Counted from the first letter of the stretch, positions 33,806-44,760 are shown. The stretch is 64,000 nt of DNA from Trichobilharzia szidati (GCA_944472155.2 OX235273.1:33143204-33207203); one strand, 5' to 3'. Notes: generated by a model not told the origin, from the letters alone. Translations and numbers: made by a program.

Positions 33806-34285
33806 TTTTGTAAAACATTTATAAGAGTTAATGAAAATATAAAGCGTTTTATCAATTAATAGTACTCACAATTCTGTAAAGACAATCTGAGAAGTAAGAT
33901 GACGATACACAGACAAAAGAGTATTCTGTTCGCCATCACGATAAATATGCATGTGAGTGTATTTGTCTGATGGTATTAATTTATCAGCTATAAGAATAAC
34001 TTGATACTTTCTGAAACCCTATTTGTCTATTCAGCCTTCAGAGCAACCAATAAGAGTGATAATCGTTATAGCTATTTGAATGGCATTCATTGAATTCTGT
34101 CAATCTGCCTGACCTATATTCAAATAATGTGAACTGGTCACGGTGTCTGTAGTTGGAAAATAGCTGCTTAATTTATTTTTTTTCAATCTTACCTTAACAA
34201 TGTATGCCGATATGTGAAAACTGACTTCGGATTATCTAATGAAATGTGCATACGATTATGAGGCGTCGTATTGCTGCTGTATATT
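33806..34285. other. No recognisable gene
   Basis: Short AT-rich spacer between RTE copies; nothing assigned. Confidence 0.5.
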
Positions 34286-34289
34286 ACTA

Positions 34290-35240
34290 TATTACACAAT
34301 ATAATTCTATTAATTTCCAAAGGACTCAGTCGGCAAATCTCCATCTCATTGTCTTTCTTGCAGTTCTCTATGCCAGCTCCACGATTGCCCAAAATGATTC
34401 ACTTTCCCCTTCAAAATTATCTCCTTTTGTCACACTGACACCCACGTCAAAGTCATGCGGTTCCATTCCAAGGTCTGCCTGGTGGTGTTTTTTTACAACA
34501 ATCTTCTCAGCTCATTTCAATTTCCTAATGCCAATTTGTTGGCAGGGAGATGATTGGTTGGTTCGTTGAAAGAGTTAATTGTTGCTGGCTTTGGCATTCT
34601 CATCTGTGCCACTTGTAATTGAAACGATCCTACCTAGCGAAATAAGTAGCTTCCTTACAATTTCTCCCACTGGTGGTTATGCATTTCCCTCTCCTTTGTC
34701 TTTTTCATGCTGAATTGAAGTCATGTCTTCACTGCCTGCTTCTTCCTTCAGATTGTTGATTTTTGCCTATGAGTCTTCAAATGCATGTAATATCAGAAAT
34801 AAATGGTCCACGAAGATCCCATCTTCTGTGGTCATCTGCCTCTCTAACGTATTCCCGTTTTCTCGCCCCCCACACAGTCTGATGCCTGATCCAGTCCATC
34901 ACAATCAGCACTATTGTCAGTGATAGAAGTCAGCAACTATCTTTTAATCCTATCTTCACTTCAAAGGCTGAGTTAGTTGAGTGTTGCGTTGTGGATCACT
35001 CGAAATATGGTATGAGTGTCTACCTATTGAACGAGATTGATAAAGATTTAGGGGACTTCACAATGTTGAAGTAGTTTGCAAAAACATTTGTGGTCAACGT
35101 TGCCGAAAGCCTTTCCAAATTCGACGAAGTTGATGTAGAGAATTGACTGATATTCTATGATCTCTTCCATGATGAGGCGTAGCGTCGTTGGGAGCTCTTC
35201 TCGGCAACTGATTTGTTTCTCTTGAACCCAGATGGTTCTG
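34290..35240 (-). mobile_element. RTE copy 7, old 5'-truncated copy, minus strand
   Basis: On the minus strand the RT region near 35200-35000 gives a FGKAFGNVDH-like motif A, a short-range ...QQ-loop and a motif B-like segment. 34960-34700 gives ...ITDNSADCDGLDQAS... and a KLEEEAGSEDMTSIQHEK-like stretch, and 34640-34560 a post-RT LGRIVSITSGTDEN-like block. The 3' part to about 34290 is very diverged. A plus-strand frame with a signal-peptide-like start (34246-34569) is antisense to it and not called. Confidence 0.65.
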
Positions 35241-35248
35241 TGCGACCT

Positions 35249-35266
35249 AATATATATATATATATA
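35249..35266. repeat. (TA)n microsatellite
   Basis: Nine TA dinucleotides next to the 5'-truncated end of RTE copy 7. Confidence 0.9.
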
Positions 35267-35504
35267 ATTGGTTAAGTCACCACTAAGTACCTTTGAGTGG
35301 TAGTGCGATTACATTTCACGCTTTCACCAGTAATGCTGAGTACTTTCGTTCGATTCAGAAATCGATATTTCACCGCATGCAAAACACAAGACACCTTTTA
35401 TACACTGAAAAGCATCCTAGCCTCATCAATGAATTCTAAGTACGTCATTCACCTGTCGCGCGTGAGTCTAGCTACCCCAACCTGTACAAACGACACGGTA
35501 ACAA

Positions 35505-35585
35505 CTACTGAATCTTCAAAGCTTAAAGCATGAAGCCCTATGTTTCACCAGAAACTCAAAGGAATGAAAGGAAAGCAATCATCGA
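35505..35585 (+). mobile_element. RTE 3'-end remnant
   Basis: gaagccctatgtttcaccagaaactcaaaggaatg matches the last about 40 bp of RTE copies (gaagccctatgttccactaggaacccaaggga). Confidence 0.6.
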
Positions 35586-35589
35586 TGGC

Positions 35590-36135
35590 GATAACAACAA
35601 ATTGGTTTTGTTCAAGCGGAATTTCAAGTAGCCTATAGATTCGTCGTCAGTGAGGCTGTTGTCGAGTTTATCATGATGCCTCGAATAATCGAAAATTTAA
35701 GCAGCAGAACAAAGTTCAGTTATCGAATGATGAATGTTTCTTTTTCTAGTGAAATACACGTTTGATTTAGTGAGAAGTTCATGAATCAATTCTGCATCTA
35801 TTGTAACACAGAATTTCGTAACATATTCATTTGACAACAATTCACGATGTTGTAAATGTGCTATGTGACCTGTTTAAACCACCAGGCTAATTAAATTTCC
35901 ATAGAAAGTAGTCGATGTTCAGGAGGTTTTACTAGCTGTATCGCGAAAATACTGACCTCTATAAGAGCGAATGGACTGACATATGAATGCTTATGTGGTA
36001 CGAAACGCCAACTTGCAGGAAGTTACTTGCTGTTTACCGAAGTGACAGTACCGAATTCATACACAAAAGTAGGAATAATTGGCGCAACCTTACTTACTTC
36101 TCACTATATTCAAAGTATACCCACCAACTTCATTG
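35590..36135. other. No recognisable gene
   Basis: No motif recognised in this interval. Confidence 0.45.
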
Positions 36136-36139
36136 TATC

Positions 36140-36420
36140 TACGCTTTTATTCTTATTATTATTGGTCACTCAGATTCCGAATGAAACATAGGGCTTCAAA
36201 TGCACATCATCGTTCTACTCTCTTCTCTACGGTTTCTGCATGTTCACTCATAACATTTGATTGCCTTCCCATATGATCACCTCCGTATCACACTCGAAGA
36301 CATGCCCGACTCCCCATTTACCACGGGGATTTCGCTCGATAAACTAACGTGCAGCGTCATTCAACGGTCTTCTGAATGTGCCTTCGGTCCGTCTACATTT
36401 CTTCCAACATATATACTGAG
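36140..36420 (-). mobile_element. RTE 3' part, minus strand, old
   Basis: The tail attcttattattattggtcactcagattccg and the adjacent atgaaacatagggcttc are the reverse complement of an RTE 3' end (gaagccctatgttt... then aataataat). About 200 further bp upstream in the element fit the VTWRRSC..EM region only loosely. Confidence 0.6.
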
Positions 36421-36799
36421 CAGCACGTTCCTGGTTGATTATCTACGGTATAAGCAGCATTAATTTTATCAAGCTGGTATAAAATTGATGATCACTCTTT
36501 GATATTCAATCTAGAAGACAACTGACATTCATATTCAAGAACTATTCTCATTTGAATTGTGAATGTGTTGACACGAATAATGAACGATTCGCTCATTTTT
36601 GACATATTAAACTACTTCATCTTACTAACACTTTACCACATGACAACATACAACTGATCATTTGAATATTATGCCTACATTGAAAAGACACAGAAGACTG
36701 CCAAGAAGAAACAATAAGATCATTAATTACAACTAAATATGTACTTCCTTCCTTTGTGGAGCACTTGACGCGTGGCATTGTCATATAGCTGTCAACCTC

Positions 36800-37690
36800 A
36801 TTCAACAGAACGCTTTATGACAATTCCACGTGTTAAGTGACCCACAACGGAAAACTCAGCGAGTCGTTTGAAGTGAATACAGGGGTGAGACAAGCTGGCT
36901 GCCTATTATCAGCGATGATATTCCTAATCGTGGTGGACTGGATTATGAGTCAGACTGTTGGTGGCTAGGAGTCAGGAATACGCTTGACGACCGATAAGAA
37001 GACTCTAGAAAATCTGGCTTTCGCAGATGACAAATGTCTAATGTCACACAAACTCGAAGACTTGCATGCAGGAGAAAACCAACAAACTGGCTGAAGAAGC
37101 AGGTAGCGAAGACAGGACTTCAAGTGAACAGAGAAAAGACGGAGGTGATAAAGATGATCAGTTAACATCAGCAACAACCAGCACCAATCACCATCAACGG
37201 GAAAGATTTAACAGAGGTTGTCTCCTTCACTAATCTAGCCAGGAAGCATCGTTTCAACCACAGGTCGGCGGAAGGGATGAAGACGTCAAAGTCAGAATCG
37301 GAAAGGCAAGATACGCCTTCATCAACCTGAAACCAGTTCGGAAATCTTCTGCACTACACTCAGCGTTAGGAACAAGATTCTCATTTTCAACACCAATGTG
37401 AAGTTGGTTCTTCTATACGGGTCAGAGAGTTGGCGACCGTGTCACGAAAAGGATTTCCAACAGTCAGGTGAGGAATTTCACCAACAGCTGCCTTCACTCC
37501 ATACTGAAGATCAAATGGCCAGAAAGAATAAGCAACAAGAAACTCTGCAGTGGAACAAACCAGAGGGCGAGAGCAGATTGCTCAAAAAATATGCAGGAGA
37601 AAGTGGAGATGGATGGGGAATACATTGAGGAAGCCACTGAATTACATGGCACGCCAGGCCATCTCTTGAGTGAAGTCAAACAAGGCCGGT
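36800..37690 (+). mobile_element. RTE copy 8, 5'-truncated, old
   Basis: Starts just before RT motif B: cacaacggaaaactcagcgag, then gtgagacaagctggctgcc (GVRQ-GCL), and motif C as an FADDKCLMS-type stretch near 37020. The post-RT blocks follow: LEDLHAGENQQTG-, DEDVKVRIGKARY-, LLYGSESW (37410-37432, intact here) and LHSILKIKW. It ends without a clear tail near 37690. Several frameshifts. Confidence 0.85.
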
Positions 37691-37694
37691 ATTG

Positions 37695-38065
37695 ATGTAA
37701 GTCTGTCCACAGTAGCATATTCGGTTACGCGCTGTGTCTGAAACATATTTAAAAGCGCTTATTTGACATAAGGTTTGAAAATCCGAATGATTGTTCTTTA
37801 TGCTGAGTGCAACATATTTCAATACCGATTTTGTAGTGGATAATGAAGGTTTGTCTTGGTTTATTGATCTTAATGGCTTTGACATTCCCATCTACGCCAC
37901 CTGTCGTTAAACAAATCTATTTGTTGTTGTCTGAACGTAGGAGACAACTCAATTTATTTTTCAGTGTATTAATTATTCATTTATTATTTAATTCGTTTTG
38001 CGTTCTGAGTGGACCATGGGGCTTCAGGCATCAGCTTTGAAGATTCAGTAGCAGTGCTGTTTTCA
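37695..38065 (-). mobile_element. Two RTE 3'-region fragments, minus strand
   Basis: 37695-37925 read on the minus strand gives ...caacgacaggtggcgtagatggg, atcaataaaccaagacaa and gcactcagcataaagaacaa, matching the post-RT segment of RTE copies in inverted orientation to copy 8. 37955-38065 on the minus strand gives gaagccccatggtccactcagaacgc, a second RTE 3' end with an A/T-rich tail. Both are short and diverged. Confidence 0.55.
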
Positions 38066-38129
38066 CAGGATGGTGTCGCTAGCCTCACGTCCAACTTTCC
38101 ATCTTTGTTGGTGTTTTAACTGACTAGTT

Positions 38130-38215
38130 GGGGTGAAGGTGTGTGCCCTCCGGAGAGTGAACCACGGACCACATGCATGGTTGGTGAGCACGATACCGCT
38201 GAAGTGCTTACTCGC
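38130..38215 (-). mobile_element. tRNA-derived SINE head, minus strand
   Basis: Minus strand: cttcagcggtatcgtgctcacc, then accatgcatgtggtccgtggttcactc. This resembles the 'GCACAGCGG...GGTCC.GGTTC' heads at 12.2 and 18.7 kb with degraded boxes. Confidence 0.4.
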
Positions 38216-38219
38216 CGTC

Positions 38220-38590
38220 CTACTGCAAAACCAAAAGAAACTACCTTGAGTAATGCACAGTCACACAAATTCCTCAACGACGGCAAAAATACAGTTGTTT
38301 CAGATAAAATCCACGTTACTGTTTAACAATAATAACACGAAAAACTCAAAATTACCACAAGAGTACCGTTAAGCTAATATACAGCTTAGAGAGGTTTGCA
38401 GTATAAAATGAGTAGTGTAGAACAAAATTAGTCAATCCAAATTCAACCGTGAGAAGTATCTGAGAGTATTTCCAACAAGGTGAGATCAATACGCCGTTAT
38501 CAAGAATCCCACACCCACACCTCTCACAGACAGTCCAAGGTCAGAATGAACATCTTTCACTCCAAATCACATTACAATACAATACATTTT
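38220..38590. other. No recognisable gene
   Basis: Spacer between the SINE head and the integrase remnant; nothing assigned. Confidence 0.45.
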
Positions 38591-38599
38591 CAAGGTGTC

Positions 38600-38943
38600 G
38601 CATTTATGTATTTACAACAGTAGATGACGTTTGGTCCTTGGATGTGATGGGTGTGTTTCCACAGACGTCTAGTGGCAATCAGTACCCGTTGGTGATGACA
38701 AAAAACGCTGTCACGATCCCTGATCAACGCGCGAGAACCGTGACTGACGCAGTAGTTCGACACATCGTTGAAGATCACTGTGTACCAAAGACCATCTTGA
38801 CAGATGGGGACCCTTGTTTTGAAAGTCAAGAATTCACTTCCCGTTTGCTACAGTTGGGTATCAAGAGGATCATAAACAACACCATATCATCCACTAACGA
38901 GTGGTCTGATAGATAGAAATAACCGTACCCTGAAGGAGTGGCT
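38600..38943 (+). pseudogene. Gypsy-type LTR retrotransposon integrase core fragment
   Basis: The frame at 38638-38916 reads LDVMGVFPQTSSGNQYPLVM, ARTVTDAVVRHIVEDH, KTILTDGDPCFESQEF and LLQLGIKRI. These are the first catalytic Asp (DVMG), the second (LTD.G.CF) and the strand before the third acidic residue of a retroviral-type integrase. The expected 'NG..ER' region reads TNEWSDR and then shifts frame to NNRTLKEW, so the catalytic Glu is lost. The normal coding stops at 38940, where telomere-like repeats begin. No gag, protease, RT or LTR is seen with it. Confidence 0.85.
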
Positions 38944-38965
38944 GGGTTAGGGTTAGGGTTTAGGG
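38944..38965 (+). repeat. Telomere-like (TTAGGG)n patch at an element junction
   Basis: gggttagggttagggtttaggg: three TTAGGG units, one with an extra T. TTAGGG is the schistosome telomere repeat. The patch lies exactly between the integrase fragment and the PLE body. Confidence 0.8.
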
Positions 38966-39760
38966 CTTGCTAATTAGGCGAGAAGATGCGTCACTTGGGA
39001 GAATCGTGTATGGAAAAAGCACATTCACAGGGAAATACACACACTTCCTTAGTTACGTGCCCATTAAATATAAAAGAAATGTTGTTAAATGTCTTACGAA
39101 CAGAGCAAGAAAGATATATTCGGATGACCTCTTACAAAAGGAATTTGAATATATTCACGATTCCTTGACGGAGATGGGGTATCCGAGTGGTTTTACAAAG
39201 AAACATATGAAAACATCAGAGAGAAAACCTGAGACTATGACAGCACGGAGAAAACCTCTATTTATTTAATGGCGACTTGTCAAGTGAGATTCTATTCCAA
39301 AGACTTTCAAGGAGTATAAAAAGAACGTTTTACACAGCAAACCTATGTTTATGGTTCTCTAGCCGACGGATGATTGGAACGCAAACGAAGGATAAGCTAG
39401 ATAGTTTTGCCACACATCTATGTGCATTTATCAATTCAACTGCAACTGCGGTGACAGTTATGTTGGGCGTACTACTGAACAGCTTAGCAAACGTGTCATT
39501 ATTGAATATCTCCCATCATGGTTTGACAAAGGACAGATAAAAACAATCCGTGACTCAACTTTGTCACATTTGGTTGCTAGTGGTCATGTAGTGGAGAAAA
39601 CGATTTCAAAGTAATTCACACTGATCCACCGAATCTTTCCAATAGACTTAGTATTCGTCTACTGCACACAGCTGAGGCAGGCGATAGGCATTCGAACTAT
39701 TAAACCTAAACTATGCATTCAAAAGAAGTTCGTACAGCCATTATCCCCCCCCTCTTGGCC
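38966..39760 (+). pseudogene. PLE (lineage II): RT thumb/linker and GIY-YIG nuclease
   Basis: The frame at 38967 reads IVYGKSTFTGKYTHFLSYVP, KRNVVKCLTNRARKI, SDDLLQKEFEYIHDSL and GYPSGFTKKHM, the standard PLE stretch after the RT palm. After shifts near 39260 and 39410, the frame at 39420 gives CIYQFNCNCGDSYVGRTTEQ, LSKRVIIEYLPSW and LSHLVASGH. These are the GIY-like strand, YVG in place of YIG, the catalytic Arg, and a Glu in the IIEYLP segment. A QKKFVQP-like end follows in another frame near 39730. The domain nicks target DNA in active PLEs. 5'-truncated: the RT palm is missing. Confidence 0.88.
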
Positions 39761-40400
39761 TATTAAGACATTACCAAGTGATAGCTTCTCCACCATCACC
39801 TACTTATATTTTCAACCCCTCTCTTATCATCCCTTAATCTTATCACATCTTCATTAAAACGTATTTTATTTACTTCCTTTACAATCTGAAATTACTTAAT
39901 CGGTTCATTTGTTTTTACTAGCCTTTATCGACTACTACTGCGTGAACATTTGTTTGTTTAATCATGCTGTTTTTCATTATTCGTGTAATTACAGATTGCC
40001 TCACTTTTTCATCCTTATTATTGATAAAACCAGTATTATTATTACGACTAATTGCACAATTTATATTCACAATCTTATTATCTATCCTATGGACAAAACA
40101 CCGTGATTGGTTTATATATTTGAATATTTCTTTGTAAAGTTATGTGTGTATATTAGAGTTAAGCCTGATGAGATCTAAATGAAAATAATTTGTGTTAGTA
40201 TCCACTGTACTTTCCTCCAAAATGTCAACGTACACCCTCTTCCTTTGAACTGGTTATCTGGTATACAGATATCTGTCGTTTCACTTAAATTATGTAGATT
40301 AGAGTAAAGCTTGAGTGAAGATCTAATTAAAAACTAAAACACGATATTCTTCGTTTATGCGTCTTGTATCAGTTTTAATTATGGGAATGTTCAATGATTT
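39761..40400 (+). mobile_element. PLE (lineage II) 3' non-coding tail with a repeated end motif
   Basis: Non-coding DNA matching 19376-19789 in inverse orientation. It ends with gttaagcctgatgagatctaaatgaaaat (40160-40190), and a second, degraded version follows (taaagcttgagtgaagatctaattaaaaac, about 40300-40330), suggesting two tandem terminal units. Confidence 0.75.
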
Positions 40401-40674
40401 GAAGTGCAAGCAAGACTGAGTTTGTTAAAATGAATTTATTCTTAAAACTCTGAACTTTATTTATGAAATTGAATGTTTAATATATATTCTTTAAGAAAAC
40501 TACATTAAAGAAAGAATGTTTATGTGTTAATAATACGAGGATAATAGGTGTCCGGTGTTCTTCAGATTATCTCCTTGAAATGGTCTCAGGTCTCTGTATG
40601 AAAATAAGATAAGATAGGTTAATTTTGAATAAATATCAAGAAATGTAGCAGTATAGAGTGTATTCTAGCTGAAT

Positions 40675-41400
40675 AATCATTATTACATTATTACTGTTTC
40701 CTTTAATTCCCCTAGAGGAACACAGAACTTCAGCCGCAGGTCTTCATTGCGTTCGCGGTTCTCTGCCAATGTTTTCAACTGACTCCACGTATTCCCATAT
40801 GCTTTCATCTCCTCGCCACATCACCTAATCCTCCATGTCAACCCACCTTCGTACTGACGACCAACTTGTTGCTTCCCATTCGGGTTCCACTCGAGCGACG
40901 GCCCGTCTTGTGATTGCACTTGGTGATTTGTTTTTTCAGAGTATGGCCAGTCCACCTCCATTCTTTCTGCAGATTTGTTGCACAACCGTTTCCTACTGGG
41001 TTGGTTCGTACGTTCCAAGAGATCCCTCACCACCGCTGATCTTTTGTGACCGGTCATCTGAGTTTGAGTATTGAGCGAAGATAGCTGTTGATGAAGGACT
41101 GTAGTTGGTTTGAAGTGCTCTTCATGACGCGCCAAGTCTCTGATCTGTTGCACTGAATTTACACTGAAGTTGAAAAGCCGGATCTTATTAACATTTTCAT
41201 GCTGAGTGCTGTTGACCTCCACACAGACTTGGTGATAGTAATGAAAGCTTGCCTTGCTTTCCTGATCCTTTCTGCTTTGATATCCTCGTCAGTTCCATCC
41301 GCCAGTGGTTGGAACGATGCTTATTAGGGCGATGGATAGGTTAAGAAGGTTGCTTTCTTCAGATTTCTCCCATTTATGCTGAATAATACAATTATTCAAG
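40675..41400 (-). mobile_element. RTE copy 9, 5'-truncated, minus strand
   Basis: The minus-strand frame (41222-40821) gives NKIRLFNFSVNSV, a QIRDLARHEEHF stretch (a shifted LLYGSETWRV...KEH), EVDWPYSEKTN and LEWNPNGKQQVGRQYEGGLT. The 3' end gaagttctgtgttcctctagggg... is at about 40690, followed by an A/T tri-nucleotide tail. The 5' part near 41340-41250 is the LGSIVSTTGG/DEDIKAE block. It carries copy-2/5 subfamily features, with damage. Confidence 0.8.
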
Positions 41401-41439
41401 TGTTGGTCTATAGAGATGTGATGATTGGTTACAGGATTC

Positions 41440-41625
41440 CATCATGATGGGGTGATAACGGTTAGAAAACCATTGAAAAACTAGCTTGGCAGTACTGTAC
41501 TGCTGTTTCATCACCCAAGTTTGGGACTGTTCATCAGTACTCATCTGTCACGATCAAGGTTCGAACCCAGGATATTCCGATTGCAAGGTAAGTTCGTAAA
41601 CCTCTCAGTGAATAAAAGGCCTTTA
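41440..41625 (-). mobile_element. tRNA-derived hammerhead SINE (Smalpha-like), copy b
   Basis: On the minus strand: a degraded A box, gaggtttacgaacttaccttgcaa, B box gggttcgaacc (plus about 41559-41571), then a spacer and a hammerhead-like segment, then the 3' body tttttcaatggttttctaac shared with copies a and c. Same order as copy a. Confidence 0.75.
41500..41545 (-). ncRNA. Hammerhead ribozyme candidate with intact core boxes
   Basis: Minus strand: CTGATGA (plus 41531-41537) and GAAAC (plus 41505-41509) are both intact. Between them, CCCA-AACT-TGGG can form stem II, but 4-5 extra unpaired bases lie on each side (acagt and tgat) compared with copy c. Of the four copies here it has the best core and the worst stem-core junction. 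Confidence 0.55.
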
Positions 41626-41814
41626 TACACCTGCTTAAAATATAAAGCGGACGACACAATAGCAATGACCAGCAGGTGACCTGAGAAATCGCTTGCTAGA
41701 ACATTCCTTGAGACTAGATAGATTTCTCTCTTCCAGACAACATATTCCTTAGTTCACTCAGAAGTCGACAGTTATCCTAACTTTACCAGCTTCAATTGTC
41801 TCTGTCAATTTAAT

Positions 41815-42260
41815 AGGGTAGTCAATACTGAGGTTAAGCATCAGTCGAGTACTAGGTAAGGAGGGCAAATCAATAGACGAGGCTGTGAAGCTATATCGAC
41901 TGAGATGGTTAGGACATGTGTAACGTATTCATCTCTAGCTATCGTCTTCCTCAACAATGAGCAATGTTAGGTGACATAGGGTCAAGTTAAAAAAGAGCTA
42001 GTTCTTGGTGGTCAAACCAAAGCATGGCTTCATCAGTCAACGAAATCCACAACAGTTAATTGACGCCAGCCAGTCACATTGGAAGGTATGAACTTCTTGT
42101 TTTGAGTCCTCGGGACTGTACACACCAATGGCTAAAGACAATTGGTTTATATGGCTCAAAATGTTTGTTCTCAATGGCAAGCGCAGATACATCCACTCCT
42201 TGTGACTTATAATATCCAATAAAGCTATATTATTTTTCGATATTACTATTCTTTTTGACC
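41815..42260 (+). pseudogene. C-terminal end of another non-LTR retrotransposon ORF
   Basis: Plus-strand translation gives LYRLRWLGHV, then a damaged stretch with SSSTMSNVR and a GGQTKAW-like VVKPKHG, later MAQNVCSQWQAQIHPL. The order WLGHV, GGQTK-W, D-MAQNR-W is a familiar C-terminal signature of predicted schistosome non-LTR polyproteins. It differs from the RTE copies above. Many stops; no RT is present. Confidence 0.55.
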
Positions 42261-42264
42261 CATA

Positions 42265-42838
42265 TTTCTGTTTACTTTCTCTACTTTGCATATCGTTTCA
42301 CTTTTTTCTCTTGCTTTGTGTGCTACATATAGGGAGTGTGACAACTTGAACTGCTACATATCGGCGCACTGTTCTTTGTTGAAATTAGTCAGTGAGTCAG
42401 TGTTTATCAATTTGCATTTGTGTTGAGATTAGGAGCGAGTGAATCTTTGAGTAGCGCAATTATGTGACATCTGATTGGCACATAACACCAAGTAGACAAC
42501 TTGCATTTCTTTTAAGAAGAATAGTAAAACAAGCAAGCTCAAGTTTGTTGAAGTTCATAGAAGCCATCACTGTCAAACAGTTCTAAACTTGATTTATGTA
42601 ATCAAAAGGAAACTGTAGTAATTCTTTCCCTAATTTGATAACTCCTCTTTCAAGCCCAACTGCTTCTATCATCTTTTTATTAGATGTTACGGTTGATTTC
42701 TTTTCACTCTTACGTAGTTATATTCTGATTTATTAAACTTAACACCTCATAAATCTGATATCGAACTAAATGAGCTTAACTCACAACAGGTTTTCATATC
42801 TCACCTGTTTATTAAGACGGACTTGTATTGTCTGAAGT
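42265..42838. other. No recognisable gene
   Basis: Nothing assigned between the non-LTR tail and the next SINE. Confidence 0.5.
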
Positions 42839-42841
42839 TTA

Positions 42842-42995
42842 ACCACGAATAGAAATCAGTTGGAGAACCATTGAAAACCATCATGGAATAGTGGACTGGG
42901 AACTGTTTCGTCCAAGTTTGGGACTAATAGTCAGTACACATCAATCCGGGTTCGAACGCAGGACCACCAGATTACTAGACAGGCCTTTCAGACAT
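42842..42995 (-). mobile_element. tRNA-derived hammerhead SINE (Smalpha-like), copy c
   Basis: On the minus strand: gtctgaaaggcctgtctagtaatctggtggtcc, B box gcgttcgaaccc (plus about 42948-42960), then the hammerhead segment and the body ttttcaatggttctccaactgat. The A box is degraded. Same family and orientation as copies a and b. Confidence 0.75.
42903..42938 (-). ncRNA. Hammerhead ribozyme remnant with intact stem II
   Basis: Minus strand: GTCC-CAAACTT-GGAC stem II (plus 42910-42924) followed by GAAAC (plus 42905-42909), both intact. The CTGATGA core reads CTGACTATTA, so it is inactivated. Copies b and c are complementary in what they retain. Confidence 0.65.
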
Positions 42996-42999
42996 TCAG

Positions 43000-43315
43000 A
43001 TACAAGGACGGGCTGTTTCATCCTAGTTTGTGACTCTGGGGTGGGTATGCATTCATGACCTCAGCATTGATTGAATCGAGTAACATTAGGTCACAAGGCG
43101 AGCATATTAAACATACGTCTATGGAGAAAGACACACAATGGTCCATTCCATCATGTTCAGCGTCATTATCGTGCACTGTCATATGTGAGTGTCTGTAGTG
43201 AACCATTGCAAAGTGGACCCTACTGCTTACCCTCAAGAAATCAGTGCTTGCCAATCCATTTTTATCAGACTAGATCAAACAGCAAAGGTAAATGCTAATA
43301 TATCCGAATGGTGCT
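43000..43315. other. No recognisable gene
   Basis: Two overlapping short frames (43018-43254 - and 43071-43298 +) carry no motif. Nothing else is seen. Confidence 0.45.
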
Positions 43316-43319
43316 CTGT

Positions 43320-44340
43320 TTGATGTACAACTACTTATACTTCAACTTCGTCAGATATGTAAACGCCTTTGACAGAGTTGACTGCGAAGTAATTTGGATA
43401 ATGCTTCAACACTACAGAATGAAGTGCTACAAACCTTTATCAGCCTCATTCAACAGCTGCATGACAATTTCAAATACCAAGTGATTCACAATTAAAAACT
43501 CAGTGATGCTTTTCAAGTGATGACAGGAGTAAAAACAAGACTGCTTACTACCCCAAAGGATATCTTTGATTTTGGTGAACGGGATCGTATGACACGAAGG
43601 GAGAACTCAGAGATACTTTTTTGGTGGGGAGAGGGACAAGAAGACTAAAGAGGATTTTGACTTCGCAGACGGTTTATATCTAATATTACTCAAGCTTGAA
43701 TATATTCAGGAGAAAGCCAACAAACTTGCAGAAGAGGTAAGCAGTGAAGACAGGATTTCAAGTGAACATAGAGAAGACGAATGTGATGAAGTTAACCGAC
43801 GACCACCATCACCTCCAGCACCAATCACTATCAACAGGAGGAATTTGGAGTAAGTCACTCCCTTCATTTATCGGGGGAAGTATCGTTCCAACTAAAGGTG
43901 ACAGTACGAATGAGAATTTCAAACTCAGTCAGTACTTCTACATCGTTCACAGAGTAACCACGTCACTAAAAGCATATTGAGCAGGCTTCAGACCTTCATC
44001 AGTGGCTGCTTTCGCTCCATCCTCCAGAAGAGATGCCCAGTCAGCAAGCATTAGCAGCAAGGAACTCTGGGAACGAACCAGTCAGGAACCTGCCGCTTAA
44101 CAAAGATTTCCGAAGGAGAATGCCGGGTGATTTCGTGCATCAAGGCGTAGGATGGAATCCTAAGTGGACGAATTAGTCTTCTGAAGGTGACATGAAGGAA
44201 GTAGTTTGACGTGGAGATGACAGGCGTTTGGATTTTCTTGGGAGCAGATGAAGAGGACTGCGAAGAACAAGAGAAAATGGAGACACGTTGTTGAATTCCA
44301 ATGTTCCGACTCGTAAAACAAGGGGATAATATTGATGCCA
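43320..44340 (+). mobile_element. RTE copy 10, 5'-truncated, old
   Basis: Starts at RT motif A (FVRYVNAFDRVDCEVI: Asp kept, FEKA changed). IIQQLHDN-type and motif B (GVKTRLLTT) segments follow, and motif C is damaged near 43660 (DFADGLYLI, second Asp lost). KTGFQVNIEKTNVMKL (43744 on) and the post-RT blocks run to a tail-like gttccgactcgtaaaacaagggg near 44325. Several frameshifts. Confidence 0.8.
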
Positions 44341-44429
44341 TATTTGGAACACTGAAATGAAATGAGAAACAAGCAATTCTAGCAACAACAACACAAAACA
44401 ATTATTCGTACAAACATACTTCATTTTTT

Positions 44430-44760
44430 GATTTCTTCATCCATGGCACGTTTCATTTCAGTTATTCTTTCATTTTTAGGCATTGCTAAATATTCAGTTG
44501 AGATGATGATTAGCATTCATATTATATATGTCCAAACCAAGTTCACTTTTAACAGTGTAAAAACATTCGGGCATTGGGTTTATAATATTCATTATAATAA
44601 ATGTTTTCTTGTGTTTACCAATGAATGAAAAACAAAACGATATTGCTGCTTTTACAGACGCTTCGCTATTTAATGTTGCTGCTAATAGCTTTACCGAAGT
44701 ATTATTAAACCAGAATTTACAAAATCTCAGCATATATGTAACAAATAGTTAAGAGGTCAG
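44430..44760 (+). mobile_element. PLE (lineage I) 5' terminal segment, inverted relative to copy B
   Basis: Contains cattgggtttataatattcattataataaatg and then a short frame MNEKQNDIAAFTDASLFN (from 44620) continuing to VLLNQNLQNLS. The same non-coding block and the same N-terminus occur on the minus strand at 46860-46690, immediately upstream of PLE copy B, and again at 63490-63730 (+). It therefore behaves as a PLE terminal repeat that includes the ORF start, placed here in inverted orientation beyond the 3' end of copy B. Confidence 0.75.

Noticed and set aside
34246..34569. 107-codon plus-strand frame with a signal-peptide-like stretch (LHLIVFLAVLYASSTIAQ)
   Set aside because: It lies antisense to a diverged RTE 3' region (34290-35240, minus) whose landmarks can be followed through it. 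No splice or conservation evidence.
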